Part shown: one piece after another, positions 48,588 to 61,681 of the stretch
Position numbering within the stretch: the stretch's first letter is position 1
Layout: each line of letters begins with the position of its first letter
NCBI GenBank assembly: GCA_963932465.1
Contig: OZ010800.1
Coordinates: 32,490,852-32,554,851, forward strand
Source of the DNA: Maratus speciosus
Lineage: Eukaryota; Arthropoda; Arachnida; Araneae; Salticidae
Length of the DNA stretch: 64,000 nucleotides
Reading direction: 5' to 3'
Made by a program: the position numbers and the translations under genes
The notes under the pieces: generated by a model
The model's database searches: none
Told to the model about the DNA's origin: nothing
The model's input: the letters and a program-made list of their open reading frames with translations, nothing else

Positions 48588-48588
48588 A
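48583..48588 (+). terminator. AATAAA overlapping the stop codon
   Basis: The hexamer AATAAA spans the TAA stop, so a poly(A) signal may have formed within the coding frame. Alternative AATAAA signals lie at 48933-48938 and 49203-49208 and are more usual distances for a 3' UTR. Confidence 0.3.
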
Positions 48589-48728
48589 GTGTTTCAAATC
48601 GGAGATTCAGAAGATTTACACCACTGTCCTCATCCTCGCACGATACTGATTCTACTGAATTACGCAATGATAATGAAAACATTGTGCCGAATGCAGAGCG
48701 TAATTTTAACCCAAATGCTGTTTTTCCT
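48588..48728 (+). pseudogene. In-frame continuation after the stop: receptor-like C-tail
   Basis: The 47 codons after the TAA, in the same frame, are open to a second stop at 48729. They begin with an Arg-rich SVSNRRFRRF and continue with LSSSSHDTDSTE and an Asn-rich end. An amphipathic basic start and a Ser/Thr/Asp cluster are what a class A receptor tail (helix 8, then kinase/arrestin sites) looks like. This suggests the tail was once coding and is cut off by a nonsense change, or is reached by readthrough or RNA-level change. The TAA-A context is not a known leaky one. Confidence 0.5.
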
Positions 48729-49312
48729 TAAATATCCCTGCACGTTGTTTTGTATCCTATTGTCGAAATCTTATTGTATGCTTCTTCCGGAAAGCTTTAA
48801 AATATTGCATATTTCGATCTTTTAAAATGTCTGGACATAAAATGTTTTGACATAAGGACATTTCCTTATGTGGAATCCCCATGAGAAAAGGATTTAGACA
48901 TAATCATTTTATCGAAATCGTGTCACATTCGAAATAAACAAGACTTTTGAAGTAAAAAATACTCCTTTAAAAGAATAATTTTTTTACAAATTTCCAATTA
49001 TTTAAACAGTTTTGGAAATGAAAAGTCAGTGTTAAAAATTGACCTCAAACTTCCAACTGCCACCATTTTCTGAAAGTTTGATTTATCTGATAAATTGGGG
49101 ATTTCGCATTCAAATAATGTAATATATTCTAACACTTTGCGGTTCAAGCCCGAGTCTGACTAGGGATCATTTTTCTTTGCAAGATTTGCTTTTTGTATAA
49201 ATAATAAAGGAAAATAATTTTTTTTTTATTTACTTAGAGCATTTTCGAAATTGTGTAATTGAAGGTAACTTATAAAAGAGTAGTGCCAAAGAGAAAGTGC
49301 AGTGAAAGTGTC

Positions 49313-49499
49313 TAGCTGGATAAGCATAGCGAAATGGCCCCACGGCCGATGTTTGAAATGAGATGTGTGGTAATAAGGCTCACCATGAGAATACAATATA
49401 GCGTGTTGTTAGCTCCTGACCTTGAACTGTCCTTGAAATAATCGGGGAAGTATGCGACGGCGCTACTATTTTTCAAATACGTTTTTCTCAAAAAAATAG

Positions 49500-49540
<41 letters not shown>

Positions 49541-51600
49541 CCAACACCAATTATTGAAGAATATATTAGTTCACATTATATATTTTTTCACATTTTTACA
49601 CAAATTTTAACATAGAAAAAAAGAACAAAAATATTTTAAAAATTAATTATTAATATGATAATTTTATATTTACACCAACCAAAAAATTACAAATGCTGCT
49701 TAAAGTATGTACTTTTAAGAAAAAAATTTTCGTTAAAATCGAAGATGCGCTTTTTGAGTTATAACAAAAATAATGCTAGCAACTTGCTAAATTATTCGTA
49801 ACATTCTCTGTTTGTATTTGTACAAATACGCTGCTATAAATGCATGGGTCGATTCGTGGCATTTCCACTCGTACAGGATCGCAGTGCACCAGAATAAGAG
49901 AATATTTCCATACATACCACTTCCCTATAGTTTTGTTTCATGTTCGTAAATATTCTGTTATTCTGGTGTACTGCGTAACCTTCTCGCGTAATAATATCAA
50001 ATGGTTTACGTGATTGCGCAGCTGAAGATGAATATGGGCTGTAAATATATAAGTTTATCAACTTGTTGGCAATTTCGGACCCACTCCTAAACTTCCGATA
50101 TCATAAGTTATCATTCCTCGAACCCTCCTCCCCCTAATAATATTTTTATCAGTGTCTAAAAATTCTTTTAACTTTTATATTTTTTTCCTTTTTTTTTTTT
50201 TTTTTTTTTTTTTTTTCTTTTACGTTTGCAATGTATATAGTTGTGTACATTTTTATTCGCCTATTTTACCGATTTAAATGAAGAAAAAAAAATTATAATA
50301 TATCATTGTTATATAAGAAATAACTTTATATGAAATAACATTTTAAAGAAATACTTATTATTTAAAAGTTTTTAATAATAGCTCTTTGTTGCGTAATGCA
50401 TTGAACAATGATATTGTCTTCTTGCACTTGGCCCTTGCACGGGCCTAAACAGAACTTCTTTTAAACAAAACAGGTGGACAATATTCTTCTCCCTCTTTTA
50501 CTAGCAAAAATAACAAGTATCATTTCGAATCTAGTTTCTCTAACAACGAAATATATACGCATATGACAGGAGAATATTAATGGTGAACGTTGGGTTATTC
50601 CATATTTTGGAATGAAATGTTTTATAATCATTCTATGATTTTAATAATAACTTTGTATTTTCATAAAAAGAAGAAAACAGACTTAAAAAATTAAGATAAC
50701 AGATGTAAAGAAAAAGTTAGCAAAAAAGCAAATTTTGGTTTGATCAAAAATGATAACGATATCAAATGACAAACACCCCTCCCCGACCATTGATGTCTTG
50801 CGATGTCACGTACCAGAATCCCCACACACACTTCCTCCTAAAGTGATTCGTTATGTATGTACACTGTTCAGCCCCATAGCCTCCTTCTATGTGCAAATGA
50901 TGGTAGACAAATGTTACCATTTTGTTTCTCATTTCTTGATATTAATGCGCGAGAAGGATAAGTAGTATGCCAAAATAACAGAATATTTACAAACACAGTA
51001 CAAATGATACATAGGGAAGTGGTAAGTGTGGAAATATTCTCTTTTTTGGCGCACCACGCCCGAGTGGAAATGTCACGAATCAACAAATGCATTGATAGCA
51101 ACGCATTTCTGCAAATACAAGAAGGGAAAGTTACGAATATTTTAGCAAGTTACTAGCGTTATTTTTGTTATAACTCATACAGCGCATCGTCGATTTTAAC
51201 TAATTTTTTCTTAAAAGTACATGCTTTGAACATTATTCTGTAATTTTTTGGTTTGTGTGAATATAAAATTACTACATTAATAATTATTTTTTAAATCAAT
51301 TTTGTTTATTTTTCTATGTTAAAGTTTTTGTAAAAATATGAAAAAAAAAATATATAACGTGAACTAATACGTTCTTCAATAATTGGCATTGGTTTCATTT
51401 TTTAACATTTGTACTTTTTGAGGAAAACCTATTTGAAAACTAATAGTGCCGGCGCATACCTTCCCGATTAGTTCAAGGACAGTTTAAGGTCAGGGGCTAA
51501 AACTACTATATATTGTATTCTCATGGCGAGCTTTATTACCACATGTGTTATTTTAAACATACGCCATGGGGGCCATTTAGCTATGCTTATCCCTTTGTGC
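49313..51600. mobile_element. 2.3 kb imperfect palindrome
   Basis: The left arm (about 49313-50120) is an inverted copy of the right arm (about 50770-51600). Shared words include ggataagcatag, catgagaatacaatata, gcatttccactcg and aatattctgttatt, in mirrored order. The centre (50120-50770) is AT-rich with a long T run. The frames seen in the arms are mirrored and not conserved, so it is non-coding. Size and form suit a foldback transposon. Target duplications not found. Confidence 0.6.
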
Positions 51601-51829
51601 AAGAGTCACCAGACCGCAAAGTGCTAAGAAGCCGTGTGATTTTTGTGGTTCAGATTATTATTAAATATGCTATCACTTACACTGATTTATTGTGCACGCG
51701 ATGGCTAATGAATTTTGAGGAATTTAGATCGATTAAAGGTCACCCCTTTTGTATGACAATATTCACACACTTAGATGAAAGTACAGTAAACAGAATATAA
51801 AGAAATTATTTGTTCTTGTGCATTATTAA

Positions 51830-54800
51830 AAAAAAAAAAAAAAAAACAATTCCCTAAGCACCATAAGAAGGTCATAAGGTCATATAGTATAACTTCGGTT
51901 AATAAAATTAAAAAAATATTTGAGTGCTTGCTTATGTAATTGACTTTGGTATGTTTGTAATATTACATTAATTAATTTTATGGCTTATGTTGACTATCTT
52001 TGGAATTGTAAAATTACTTGTATAACATGTATAATCTTTATGTAAGAAAAGTATCTCTATAGAAAGTTATATATTACATAACTGGTTTCCGTCCTTCATA
52101 AGATGATAAATTCGTAAGCACACAAAGATAACGTCTATTCTTTATTAATAATTGCTTTATATTTATATAATTCAGATTTCACACATTCATCTGCATCCAG
52201 AATATTCACTGGATACGATTGTGTCGGATGTATGAACTATATCTGTGGGTTTTTTGTTCTGAAGTTCGGCTTCATGAGTTCACCACTTTAACCCTTTATG
52301 CCTGACTTGTTTTTTAACTGTATGACTGTCACTCCCGACATACTGCGATGCATTCATTATTTAAATCATTGAAACATTGAATAATGACTAATATTCTCTT
52401 TATTTATATTAATCTACATAATTATGTTTTTTTATTTCGTGTTGGTGTAATCCTAAGCATTTAGACTCCAAAAAATTGCAGACAAAAACTTTATTACAAG
52501 GCTGCCGCTTGCGGGACAACCACGGGGTTAAAGGTCTATTATAAATACTTAATATAAATTTCATTTAACACATCAATTGACAGTAATAAAATTTGGAATG
52601 AATTATACTTCGTTTATCAAGCTACGAAAGCATTATTCCTTCTACAGAGCAAAAATCTATATTATATTTAAATGGATAATTTGTTTTCCAAATATCACTT
52701 TTCGGCTTTCTAGATGTAGAAAGACATGGAGCGGAAAGTTTCAGTTCTAAGAAAGTTTTGTATATATATAGATTTTAGGAAATTATTTTTATACGTTTTC
52801 TAATTCTATAAAGTATATCCCTCGTGTAGATAATTGGTCGTCAAAAATCAACCCAACCCAACCCTAATTCTATAAAGCACTAAAACTATAATCTAATGAA
52901 GTTTGTGATAAGGGTTTTAAATAATATATAATATCTTTCACTTAAAAAAAATGTACATATAATATTTCCTTTTATCTTTGCTTGTTGAATTTTAAAAACT
53001 GAAATGTCCCTTCCAAGAGAGACAAACGGTAATGTTTCTTTTCAGTTGAAAGGAAACGGGAAAATTCCAGTTGAATTTATCTAGTTCATATTTTGGTCTA
53101 TAATCAAGGCGTTCCGTTTGACCAGCTCTTGTATTTTACAGAACATTTTCTTCGATTAGCGATTCCTTTACTAGTACTGATTATTACATTAACAAGGTAT
53201 CTTTAAAAATTATTATTTAGGCTTGAAAAGCCAATGGCGCATAGGGTGCTCTTCCTGATTCTTTATGTTAGCAGTCATCGCCCATGTCTTTAAATGTTAA
53301 ATACCCTTATCTTTATTAATTTTAATAGACCAAATCAATCTAAAATGTTTTTAATGTTTCCAGAAATCTCCTAATGTTTTTTTTTCACAAATATAAGAAA
53401 AATTCTACAAGAGGTATAATTTTCATAAATTAATAATTTAGGGCATAAAGGGTTAATCAAGATAATGGATAAAAAATCGTAATATTTTAATGAAAATACA
53501 TTATACATCTTTATGAAAACGTTTTATATAGTACAGCTTGAATAAAATACAGTATTAAATTTTAAAAGGACGGAATAAAGTTTACAATTTTATTTTAATA
53601 TAATACATTATAAAATGTTGGTGCTGCTTGCGAGATAAATATTTTATAAGTTTAAATCTGTTTTATAGAGATTCAATTTGCTATACTTTCATAAAATAAA
53701 GAAAAGATGTTTAGATGTAAATATTTTTTTTTACCGAAATAACTGCTCTATTTTAGATGTAAAAGATTTTAGATGTTGTCTTGGTCTCGAAAATCTTGAA
53801 AATGTATTATTTTTATTTATTATTATTATTTTTCTAAACAAACGCTGTAGAAATTTTTGAATAGTGTGAAGAAAACAGATTGTATGTAGAATAATTAGTT
53901 CAAAAGATAAAGTCTCAGTTAAACAATATTCTAAAATTTAGAAAAAATAAATAAATTGTGAAATTCCTGAAACCTGACAATCAATCAGTCAATTAACACC
54001 TGTTCTTTTCAGTACTCGTTAATGAAAATGTATGAAAGGGTCCTTTTCATAAGATATATATTCATTTTATATTATACATTTATATATTTCTAAAATTATA
54101 CATTTTTAATCATTAAATATTTAATTAATTTTTTTTAAAGATTTTATTTCGAAATTAAATTTATTACATGGAAATATTACATTGAAAAAAAAAAGATTTA
54201 GAAATATTTTTATATGAAGAAATTGCGCGACAGATATAGGTATTATTTAAACATAATACTTGATATTTTAAAACAATATATGTACAGTTTTCGATTTTAC
54301 AAAATTACTATTTTTTTACTGTTGTATATTGATGGAAATATTTTATGTATCTGACACAAATATATGCTATTTCTTAATAAAGATTTTTTAATGTGTAAAT
54401 AGAATTAGAATTTTGTGTAAAGTGATGGTATATTTAGTATCAAAAATTTAAATTTTAATAAAAATCTGAAACCCCTTAAACTCGTCTCAGTTAACTTATT
54501 GATATAATATAATTATGTAAATAAAAAATGAAAATGGTGCTTTAAGATTTAAACAGAATATTTGGTATTTAAAAATATATATTTACAGTTGTAAAGTTTA
54601 TAAAATTACTATTTTTTTGGCTGTTGTAAATTAATGAGATATTTTATTTATCTGATGAAAAAGGATAATATTTTCTAGGAAAGGTTTGTTCTTGTGTAAA
54701 TACGATTTGTGAAGTTTGTTGCAAGAGCATGGTTTTTATTATACAACTTTAAATGTTTAATAATAATAATAATAATAATAATAACCTAACAGTTGTTGAA

Positions 54801-56600
54801 ATCAGACTATAAAGGTGGTAAGTGACAAAAACACTATTTGAGGAAATGAGCTGTAAAGTTTTAATTATCAGTTTTCGATGTTTCTCAAATGCTTCCTTAA
54901 TCAACTAAAATCTCTGTGAGTATCATGTTTCTTCTAATACTAATTGAACATACGGTGGAGGACCATTGATTATCTTCAATCATATTATTAACTTTTTTTT
55001 GTAATATACCACCTTTATCATGTGAGTTCTTAAATTATACACTGACAGTTTTAGAAGTTCAATGTTCGTATAACCATTCTTAATTGGTAAAAGACATAAA
55101 TAAATTTTGTGAAATGCGCAGTTTAAAAGAAATAAGTCAGTTTCTTTATACTTAAAACCACATTTTGTTCCAATTAAAGAATTTTATTCTCTAAATTAAA
55201 TTAAAGTAATGTACGCCTAAATGTGACTAATATTAAATTGTGCGATAAAATAATTAAATTGTGCCATGTCTGAGGTGAAGATAGTTTTATTTACTTTGTA
55301 AGTAAATTGCAGTTCACCATTTTTTGTTTTCATTTTAAGATATTCCCATACATGATGCTGTAAATCGTATTAGAATATAATGCATATTGATTTCAGTTAT
55401 GCAAAAACAAACAAAAAAAAAACAACAGAATTATTATTATTTTATCGTTTAAATAAATTTGTATTAAGAACAGTAACTCAAAAAGAAAAATAATGAAAAT
55501 ATATTTATCAAGCGAAAAATAATTTCATTTATTTGATGCAAAAAAATAAATGTACAGTTTATCTTTAGATGCTTCCCGAACTTTAACAAATTATGAATAA
55601 ATACTATGTTTGATGATTATTCCCATAAATGCAGCAAGAATATTAACAGAAATCTTTGCTACTGCAAATTACTTTCTAAAATACGTTATTTTTCTAATTC
55701 AGATTTTATGTTTTAGAAATATGAAAGACCACATAAAGCATCAATTAAGGGAATCAAAACAATGTTTTCTGAAAGTTTTGCAAAATTAAGAATATTTGTA
55801 ATTTTGTTATTTTTTTATTTTTTATGCTGTTTTAAAACAGCTACTTTTTTAATCAAGAATATTTATAGAATTTACTGTTAGATTATTTCAGGTCATAAAA
55901 TATCAGCCATGACAATTCCAGAATTAAGTACAAATTAATAGTCATTATAGAGCCAGAGCGAATTATGCAATTAATTACTTTATGAATCTTATGTCACTAG
56001 TGACCATTTGTTAATTCGTAGGGAAATTTTAAGAAGTAAAAATTAAAATAACTGTCCCTACTTTTCGAGCTTAAAAAGCACTTAGTAGATTAAGAACATT
56101 CCCTAGTCATGAAATGATATTTATATAATCTTTTAATATTACATATAACGCTTTCATGGTGATTTTTAATGCATTATTTGTATTAGTTTAGAATATCATC
56201 TGATAAAATGAAAGAAACCTGTAACGAGCTTGATGTTTGATGTAACTTTTAAACGTGATATCAATTTCTTTACTGGTGTTAATTTACCATAACATATACT
56301 AATTATTAAGTAAATAATACATAAAACCTGAAATTACTGGCGAAAATTCGATACTTAAGAGAAATTCACTAATGAGAAATTCATGTAATGTCGTTTTCGA
56401 TACTAAATTGAAAAATATTGGAAATAAATGCGAATCCTTTTTTTTTTTCGTTTGACACAAAATATATTGTATTTTAATTGTTAACAAAACGACTCGCGAT
56501 TTATGTTTTGTGAAAATACTTGATACAAGTATATTATGTCACTACAATGTAATTTTCAATGTTTGGTCGCGAAATATATTTATAAAGCATAATTGTCATA
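51830..56600. other. AT-rich stretch without recognisable genes
   Basis: No convincing frame, RNA gene or paired transposon ends. Simple repeats only: an A run at 51830-51846 and (AAT)n at 54759-54783. The sequence near 53430-53450 (agggcataaagggttaa) faces ttaaccctttatgcc at 52290-52304, so 52290-53455 may be bounded by short inverted TTAA-type ends. Confidence 0.4.
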
Positions 56601-56609
56601 AATATACTG

Positions 56610-56890
56610 TTTGTTAAGATGTGATATTCTGACGTGATTGTATGTATATCTATTGAAATTTAAATTGTCTGTATACTGTCTCATTAACAGCGCTTATACA
56701 AAATGAACTTGTAACTGCTTTTTGAAATCGTAACTATACACTCTTGTTTGTTAAAATGTGATATTCGGACGTGATTGTATATTTATATGTTGAAATTTTA
56801 AATGTCTGTACACAGCCTCATTTACAGTGGCTGTCCAAAATGAACTTATGTAACTGTTTGTCGAAAAATTACTGTATTCTTTCATATATG
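56610..56890. repeat. 140-bp tandem duplication
   Basis: Two adjacent units, each beginning ttgttaaratgtgatattc and containing gacgtgattgtat and aaaatgaactt, diverged by scattered changes. Non-coding. Confidence 0.6.
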
Positions 56891-58327
56891 TATATTTATA
56901 ATGTTGTATTTTGTGATGTTTGATTTGGGATATTGTAATGTATACCATGTACTAACTTTGCAATAAATAAATGAATTATTGCTAAGAAATACTGCTAATA
57001 TTGCTAAGAATAAAAATTTCATTTAAAATATCATTTTAAATGAAAATTAGCCACTAAATGTTTTGATTTTACTCTAGTTTCAAAAGGCATCAAAACCACA
57101 GTAAATTAACCAAGAAATATATCTTCACATGTTTAATATACACAATAATATATTATATAGAGTGATAATAATGTACAACATATTTAACACAGATGATGAT
57201 AATCTCTTTAGCTCTTGAGCATCTATATAGAATCTACTAAAGATAATTCCATTTAAAATAATTTTTTAGCTGTTTAGAATCCAAGTAATGTTAAATGTAT
57301 CCGTATTTCTTGATTTTTGTTTCTGTAATATCGAATACAGGAGTGCGAACTACTGGCCATTCAGCAATATTTCCTGCACAATTTTCATATTTAAGAAGTT
57401 CGAATCTATTGTATACTAACGATAAATGTGAGACAAATCTCCTTAAAAATCTTTAACAATTACCAATCTTAGTAAACAACACAAAACTTAGGCACCACTA
57501 AAGTCTCGTGTTGCGAAAAAGGACAGTATACTATTGAAAAATTATAAAAAGCATCTGGTTATAGCTGCAATTGTTGGTTATGTGGTGTTTTTTTCTATTA
57601 TGGAGGAAAGAAATAGGTGACTACTGGAGAGAGCATTAGGGGCTGGAATGTTACAATACCGAAAAATTTCTAAAAATTTTTGAACTTAAAATTTGAACAA
57701 TTTTTACTGTACGCAACACTTTAAACTTGTTTAATAAAATAAAATATTTTTACAGTTCGTTTTCAAAAAGAAAACTATATAGAATACATTTAAAATTTAA
57801 TTGCTTTCATACGAAAAAAGAAAAAAATCAACAAACGTCAAATACACTCGATTTATTTTCATTAAATATAATCAGTTCGTGTACACAAATTAAACCTACC
57901 AAATGTAAGCAGCCCATATAAATATAAATAAGAAGTATTTCGCATCACTTTTCCCGTCGTACTCCTCAGGTGGTGAGAACGTTTTCCAATTTAATTTTAT
58001 TCTTTTATTGGCTTACTAAAAAAATACGGACGTGCAATATGTAGGGAACGTCACCTGTCTGCTTTCACATGAGTAAAAATTGACCATCAATAATTAATGT
58101 TTGTATTGTTACCATGTTAAAATTTTAAAATAAAAATATATTCCCACGCTATAAAAAAACTCTCAAATAGACAGAAAAAAACCTGTCAATTTTAGCGTCA
58201 GCGGAAAACCATTTAATTTACAGAAAATATCGGTAATTTTTCACCAAAAGAGTTTGTTTCAGTAAAAATATAGATTTTTTTTTCTTTTTTTTTTTTTGTA
58301 AAAATTACAAATCCACTTTTTTTTCAC

Positions 58328-58358
<31 letters not shown>

Positions 58359-58715
58359 TAAAAATTTTACTTTTTTTCCAGTAAAATTACAGAATTTTTT
58401 TTCAGTTCAAATATATCCCCGATGATGTGTTTCATTACTTCTTAAATGTAACTAATGAAAATAACACATGATAATGTATTTCGAATGTATGTTTTTCAAT
58501 ATACACATATATTACAACATTTAAAGCGTTTTAACTTGTGTTCAAAATTATCAATACCTCTAAGAGATATGCTGGATTAAAAAAAATTGCAACACACCTG
58601 TGCGTGTATCCTGGAATGTTGATCTATTAAGGTCCTCAAATTATCATTGTCTACTAACATGTAAATCTTGAAGGGAAATTAAGTTTTGTACACCGTTTTC
58701 ATAGCTGACTGTCCG

Positions 58716-58765
<50 letters not shown>

Positions 58766-59100
58766 TGTGTAAACATTTTTAAATAATGGTTTTTTAAGTA
58801 ATAAATTTAAACAATGAAGAAATTTGTTTTTGAATTTTAATACATGAAGCATTTTAGAAATTGTTTTTTGAATGAAACTCATTTTTATAATAATATAATT
58901 TTCGATATGATTAATTTTTCAAATATTTGTTGAACTCATTATGCAGATCATATTTTGGAAAGAATTCTTATTGGTAAAATACAAATTATGAAAAGTATAT
59001 TTATTTAAGTCGGCAGTCCTGTAGACTTTATTTGCAGAAAAAAGTGGAAAATAGAAATTTTTTAGTTTTTGTTGCTTAAAATGAATTTAAACATCCCTAA
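56890..59100. other. AT-rich stretch with homopolymers
   Basis: No gene recognised. A runs of about 26 (58328-58353) and about 45 (58719-58763) bases. The block 58190-58400 contains inverted ctgtaaaaatt/aattacag words related to the interiors of the CACTG elements. Confidence 0.4.
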
Positions 59101-59102
59101 AC

Positions 59103-59335
59103 TGTAAAAAAAATCTGTAAAGTTACTAAAGTTTTCCTAGGAAACTGAAATTCCTAGAACTTTTCATGTAACGACAACTACAAAAATTCCTGTAACAGCG
59201 TCTGTTACAGGATTTTTTCTTGTTGCCGTTACATAAAAAGTTCTAGGAATCCCAGCTTCCTAGAAAAACTTTAGGACTTCATTGTCTAGAAATCCCAGCT
59301 TCCTAGAAAAACTTAAGACTTCATTGTCAGTACCG
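59103..59335. mobile_element. CACTG family fragment, copy 3
   Basis: Matches the ends of the 43114-43496 MITE (ctgtaaaaaaaatctgtaa; ttgccgttac; agttctaggaatcccag), with a repeated cttcctagaaaaactt block. The right terminus is missing and the first C is changed. Confidence 0.5.
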
Positions 59336-59879
59336 AATTAAGTTCATCATAAACAGCATTCTAACAAGGGCAGCACCAAACATGGCGCTCACAGATTTTG
59401 ATGATTTTAAAGTATGCTATAGGGATCATACTCCCAATTATTCTGCTGAAAAGTTTTATTCAAATGGGCCCTAGTTTTCGAGAATTTGGGGGTCAAAGTT
59501 CAACAAACCTTTCAAATATTGATTAATTTGTATCCTAAATGTGGGCTGCCCAGCTAGAAAATGTTTGCACTTTTTTGCAAAATAGTATAGATTGTACACA
59601 ATTTGTGCATAAAAAGTGACTATTTTTGAACACTTCGAAAAGTATGCACCTTTTGTGCAAACTGTCTGTATTTTTTATACATACAAAAAAGTGTATATCC
59701 TATGTTGTCAAAAACTGTGCACATTTTTTGCATAAAATAAATTAATATTCCGTGTTCGCGAAAAGTGTGCATTTTTTATGCAAAAAAAAAAAAAAAAAAA
59801 AAACTGTAGATTCCAATTTTCCAAAAATTATATATTTTTTATGGATGTAAAAATTAGTACTTTTATTTTAAATAGTATA

Positions 59880-60960
59880 TTTACCCCCCCCCCCCCCGAA
59901 AAAAAAAACGAAAATTCTCAATTCTATTTTAATTTTAAGGTAAACGAAATAAATACATTTTACTATGTTTTTCAAAATAAGAAAAAAAAACAAATTTTAA
60001 TTATTTAAATTTCAAAATCCAGGAAGAGACAATGGGGCTCCTCCCCCCCCCCTCTTTCTTTAACGGAAATTTCCTGAGTTCCCCTTTATTTTAAGTCGCT
60101 TGAAAAAATTAATTTTACTATGTTTTTCAAAATAAGCAAAAAAGAATTTTAATTAATTAAATTTTATAATCTGCGGTACGGGTAATGGTTCCCCTAAACC
60201 CTCTAACTTTACAGAAAAATATTTAATTCCTCTTTTATGCTAAGTTATTCGAAAAGAGAAAATTTTACTGTGTTTTTCAAAATCATTGCAAATAAAATTT
60301 AGAAGTAATTTAGATTAAATCAAATTCGAGGGAGGGGCAATAGCTCTCATATGACCCCTTCTACCCAAGTAAAAGTTCTTAGTTCCTCTTTAATGTACTC
60401 GAAATAAATAATTTTGCTGTGCATTTCAAAATTGGTGAAAAAGACATTTTAATTAAATAAGTTTCAAAATCCAGGGAGGGGCAAAATGGACCTCTCCTCC
60501 CCCCCCCCCCCCCTCCTTAACAGAAAATCCACAGTTCCACTTTTATTTTAAGTTACTTGAAAGAATAAATTTTACTTTTTTTTTTCAAAATCGGAGAAAA
60601 ATAAAATTTAGTTAGTTAAATTTTTAAATCGAGGGAGGGGAAATGGCCCTTCTAAGCCCCCTTCCCCCAAAGCAAATTTCTTAGTTTATGTTTATTTTAA
60701 GTTACACGTAAATAATAAATTTGACTCTGTATTTCAAAATAGGAAAAAATAAATTTTAATTAATCAAATTTTAAAATGCAGGGAGGGGCAATGGCCCTCC
60801 CATGCCCTATCAGAAAATTCCTTACTTCCTCTTTTATTTTAAATTCTTCGAAAAGAATAAATTTTATGAAGTTTTCAAAATTATCAAAAAGAAAATTAGC
60901 TAGTTAAATTTTAAAATCGGGGGAAGGGCAGTGGACTCCCCCCCCCCCCCCACACACACA
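59880..60960. repeat. Minisatellite of seven 150-bp units
   Basis: Each unit has a G-rich phrase like gggaggggcaatgg (near 60020, 60176, 60330, 60470, 60632, 60779 and 60920), a C-run, and taaattttactntgtttttcaaaat. It ends in a C run and (CA)n at 60939-60966. Just upstream, 59550-59800 holds short ttgtgcan repeats. Non-coding. Confidence 0.7.
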
Positions 60961-61129
60961 CACACTCACGCAAACTCTCTCTTTTTGATGATTACTAAAT
61001 GCATCCCTTATCATCGATCAAGCATAAATTCCAGTTATTATGAAAATTACTTCTGCTTTCAAAAATCAAATGAAAAACGTTTATTTCTTATTAATTTCTT
61101 TCAAATTTCTATTTAAACATTTGGGCAGA

Positions 61130-61438
61130 GATCCAGATACATTTTTCGATATCAGCCAAACGAGATTGACCAATCAGAAGCCTGCATATTTGCAAACAAT
61201 GAAAAGGTCGCAAAAATACGGGCTTCTGATTAGTGGATTTCGTTTCGCTAACAGCGAAAATCTATCTCGATCACGGCCTTGATTTTTATTTTCGCATGTG
61301 TAGCTGAAATTCAACTCAACACTCCTTTCCTTGTGTTTACATGCATCGAGCCACAGCCGCACATCGAGCTGCGTGGCCGGCGTGGCGGGCGTTATTAGTA
61401 GCGAAATTTGTAAGAAATAAGAGAAACTTTTACTAGAA
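61130..61438 (+). promoter_or_regulatory. CpG-richer leader of the ORF1-like gene
   Basis: Less AT-rich than its surroundings, with gaccaatcagaagcc (CCAAT) at about 61169-61183 and its mirror ggcttctgattagtgg at about 61221-61236, plus several CpGs near 61350-61400. This is either the 5' UTR/internal promoter of a retroelement or a host promoter. Confidence 0.3.
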
Positions 61439-61681
61439 TATGAGCTCAACTGGATCGAAACTTCGGACTTCAAAAAGGATAAAGCCTAATACTAGGAAAA
61501 AGGGATTGATATCTTCTAAAAATGAAAGTGAAGAAAGTGCAATGGATTCAAATGCCCTCACAGAATAATGGAGAAATGAACGACAGCAAGATGGAGGATG
61601 ACACCGTAGCAAACGGCGTATCTTCAGTTCAGGAAAACAACGTTTATTATTTGGATATCTCACCAAAGGAAATAATACAAG

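Noticed and set aside
48589..48825. Alternative frame over the receptor tail region
   Set aside because: The same-frame continuation of exon 3 gives a coherent receptor tail; this overlapping frame has no start support or motif.
49139..49170. Pol III B-box-like ggttcaagccc
   Set aside because: No A box or cloverleaf around it.
51513..51800. 95-codon frame at the palindrome edge
   Set aside because: It straddles the right arm and flank, is not mirrored in the left arm and shows no motif.
59880..60960. CRISPR-like array
   Set aside because: Units are about 150 bp and diverged, without short identical repeats and unique spacers; eukaryotic minisatellite.
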